Positions 61,134 through 64,000 of a stretch of DNA of 64,000 nucleotides are shown here, piece after piece. The stretch comes from Platanthera guangdongensis. Lineage: Eukaryota > Streptophyta > Magnoliopsida > Asparagales > Orchidaceae. Under the pieces are notes generated by a model, which saw nothing but the letters and a program-made list of their open reading frames with translations, was not told where the DNA came from and did no database searches. How positions within the stretch are numbered: position 1 is the stretch's first letter; each line of letters begins with the position of its first letter. Where the stretch lies: NCBI GenBank assembly GCA_039583875.1, contig CM077150.1, forward strand, positions 154,501 to 218,500, given 5' to 3'. The translations under genes were made by a program, and so were the position numbers.

Positions 61134-62839
61134 GGCTGAATCCCGGATGTTGCTCCCGGCTTCTCCTTCTTCTCGTGCTCTGATTTTCCTTCCTGGCTGA
61201 TGTTTCACCTCTTCCTCTCCTCCTCTTAGTTGTTGCACTGTTGTCGTTGCTCTGCGTCATTGTTCCCGTGTCATTGCTCTGTGTTGCTGCTCTGTGTTGC
61301 TACCTCTGGGTCGTGGATCTCGTGCCTGTGCTCTGCTACTATCTCCTGCAAGCTCTCTCCCTTCCTCTCTTTCTTTTGTGATGTGTCGTTGATTTGAGCC
61401 ATCGTCCCTATACTGCCACTTTGTGTGGCTGGTTTAGGGTGTGCTGCTGCTGGTTTTGGAGTTGTTGTTGCTTCTTCCTCTACTTTTTTACCTCCTTCGG
61501 TACCTCCTTTGGAGAATTTGGAAGGACGTGATTGGACCTCTGCAGTCCTCGATGGAACGGTTGTGCAACACCTCCTCCCTCCTCCTAAAAATTGGCTATT
61601 ATCACTAGTTATGGGGGAAATTGTGTTGTCTTGTGAGCCATGAAAGGGTTGCTGTTTTGGCTCATATTGGTGCTCTTAGTTGCTATTTTGGGTTTTCTGG
61701 ATAGGGTCTAGAAGCTATTTTTCTACTCTTTTGTGCTGGATAATCATTTTTGGGGCTGTTTTATGGTAGTTAGTCACTGTTTTGGGTCTTATACTCTGCT
61801 GAATAGTCATATATCTTGCTGGACAGCAATTTTGGGGATTGGTTAGGAAGTTTTTAAGTGTTATTATGGTTGTACAGCAATGGTTGGGGGCTGATTTTAA
61901 GAGAGCTTTTTTGTTTCATTTTGGACTATTATGAGTTGTAAGATCATTTTGCTTATGTTTTGGGCTTTCCGATTTATCACTTCTTTTATTCTTTTAGCAA
62001 ACGTCAAAACAAAAAATTTTTTAATCGCCACGAGTGTAAGAGACGCAACCCAAATAAAAGTGTGTGCTATTTCAGTGTTTTCCGAGACCGAGAAACAAGA
62101 GGATGACGTCTCATGATAAGCGTGACGATAATGAAAATAAGAATGCAAATAAAGGGTAGGGGTTGGTGAGTTTCTTATTTCTTAAATTATGTTTATTCAA
62201 ATATTTTTTTTCATATATCCTACTATACTTTTAAAGAATTACTGTCTGTGCATATGTGTTTAACTCAATGATATATCACTATAAAGTAAATGTGGATGGA
62301 GGAAAACTTAATTGATACAAATTTCTGAGGGGAAGTTTTATTTCTAAAACACCTGTTTTTTATGAAAATTATCATAAGATAAGAATAATAAAACTCTGCA
62401 TAAGTAAATGTTAAAGATTTGAATCCTATGATGTAGAGATTATCTACTAATGGATTCACCAGTAGGGGTGTGCATACACTTTTGCTCCATAGGGGTGGGG
62501 CCCAATTTAAGTTTACATACCTTAATATTTCTTATTTTTTATAACTAAAATTAAGAGGCAGGTTAAGTGTCAGTATTGAGAGCAAATATTATGAGAATTA
62601 TCGTTTATTGTGATGTATGCATATTGTTACCTTCATTACCTGTATGTATAACATTTCATGAAGTACTTTTCTCACATAGTCATATTTTTATGACTAACCA
62701 TTCATGGATACATTTTTTGGGCAACAGGAGCGTCTCTAAGTGCACCGCAAAGGATTTCCCCTGAAGAATTAGCGAAACTATGACTAAAGATTTTATAGGA
62801 ATCGAAGAAACTCGGGAAAGACATAGAGTCACTTGTACT
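61134..62839. other. Intergenic sequence, no recognised gene
   Basis: Short frames only. 61425-61643 (72 codons on the plus strand) has no motif I know. The rest is AT-rich. Confidence 0.35.
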
Positions 62840-64000
62840 TGTAACAACCCGGTTTTAAGACTAATAATAACAATACTATTATAAAAACCTCTTTTCCCTT
62901 CTTATTAACCTAACCCGAGCCGATCCACCCCCCCCCCCCCCGATAGAATCATTTCCTCCCAGCAGCTAGGTTTTCTCCCGATCCCGCTCTTCCCGCAAAC
63001 CACAAGCCGCTCTTCTCCGCCTCACGCAAGCCGCACGCTAGGCATCGGCTCTCCCGATCCCGCCTCCCGCCTGCTCCCGCGCCTCCCTGCTCACCGCGAG
63101 CTCCTCCTGTTTCCTTCTGTCGTAGCCGCCGACGACTCCTGCTATGGTCGGCTGCTTCAGCTCCTCTGCAAGGGCCGATCGTCTCCTTTCCTCCAAAGGC
63201 CTGCAACAGCCACCAACTTCTCCTCCCCAAGTCAAGGAAGGCCTTATTCCCTCCTCTCCAAGGGCAGACAGCCCCCTCCTCAGTGCAGCAGCCTCATCTC
63301 TTCCCTTCAAGAGGGTCGGCAAGGCCTCCTCTTCGTCGATCAGCGAAGGCAGCCGCCTCCCCTTCCTTCGGCAGCCCTCTTCCTCTCTGATTGGGTCGAT
63401 TTTGCAAGAAGAGCGCCTAGGGTTTTCTTCCCTCTCTTCTTTGGTCCCGGTTTTGATTCCTATTGGTAAGATTCCCCTCTTATTCATCTCTATTCAGATT
63501 TCCATGAGTCTTTTTGCATAGTTTGTGCTCCGATTTCATATATTTTTTGATCCATGATTTTTGCCCCTACCGTAGTCGTCTAACCCTTGTGTATGTGTGT
63601 TTTCCAGTGCCCCTCCTCGTTCCTACTGATGGAATTCCTCCAAAGCCCTCTCTGATTTAGGGTTTTCGCAACCTATTCGCCGCCAAGTCTCCGTATCCGC
63701 GTGGAATCTCTTCTCCCCTCACTTTTGAGGGAGGTAAATTTCTTAGTCCCTCTCTTATTTGAATCTTAATTTATTTTTCGTGCTAACGTTAGGGTTTTGA
63801 TAACTCATTGTCGTATATGGTGGTGCTTCAGCAGGTCTGATATCAAGTTTTTTGATTTCGCTTGTGTCGCAATTTGGTCTCCTCCGTCAGCTTCAGCTTC
63901 TTTGAGGCAAGTAGAGATCACTTCTCTCTTGCAGATATTGAACTTAATTGTTTTGTCTGATCTTATGTTTAGATGAATCAACCTTCGATAGCTTGTTTGT
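62840..64000. other. Possible LTR or gene leader running off the right edge
   Basis: It begins TGTAACAACCCGG, the same terminal form as the gypsy LTR at 2925, then a 16-base run of C (62926-62941) and a pyrimidine-rich GC-rich stretch (62950-63430) that could be LTR or a 5' UTR with introns (for example GGTAAGATTCCC near 63463). No partner end is in the window, so neither reading can be settled. Confidence 0.35.

Overview
This is a transposon-saturated piece of a flowering-plant nuclear genome. The evidence is GT-AG introns, Ty1/copia and Ty3/gypsy LTR elements with plant-type Met-tRNA primer sites (TGGTATCAGAG), hAT and Tourist-type DNA elements and an RTE LINE tail. I cannot name the species. 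Nothing in it is bacterial: the long reading frames are transposon polyproteins, and the only clear host gene is split into small exons.

Host gene: the first part of a kinesin-8 motor gene (closest to plant KIN8B) lies on the minus strand. Six exons (start codon at 44426; exons at 44379-44426, 44208-44285, 43994-44110, 43725-43810, 19390-19534 and 19155-19250) join in phase into 190 codons with no stop. Intron 4 is 24,190 bp and falls inside the P-loop (Walker A) serine codon. Exon 6 ends at a splice donor, and no further motor exon is visible down to position 1. The rest of the gene, if present, therefore lies outside the window behind an intron of more than 19 kb.

Intron 6 side (1-19154): a minus-strand copia 5' end (1-1165), then a hAT transposon (1205-18156, 8-bp target duplication GCTCGTGG) whose transposase is reduced to its last exons. 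A minus-strand gypsy chromovirus (2925-17124) sits inside a hAT exon. A young, apparently intact copia element (3899-8633) sits inside the left gypsy LTR. This is a four-layer nest.

Intron 4 (19535-43724): a minus copia remnant (19686 to about 23.1 kb); a rearranged non-autonomous LTR element with an internal inverted repeat (23255-26314); a foldback element (26527-26870); a decayed copia (27244-32355); a non-autonomous hAT with GGTTC-rich ends (33260-34632); a nearly complete copia (34814-40002); and a decayed minus copia (about 40.0-43.3 kb).

Upstream of the kinesin gene (44427-64000): a probable promoter/5' UTR, a hairpin-rich MITE-like tract and two Tourist-like MITEs (45789-45910, 48215-48314). 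A copia element begins at 48386, with an RTE tail inserted in its leader. It is interrupted by a block that includes an approximately 6-kb head-to-head palindrome of deleted gypsy copies (52564-58511), and its remains resume at 58512-59290. Further right are a gypsy 5' end (59.3-60.2 kb), a small MITE (61005-61133) and a possible LTR or gene leader running off the right edge. All coordinates come from reading the sequence by eye; element ends marked approximate are approximate.
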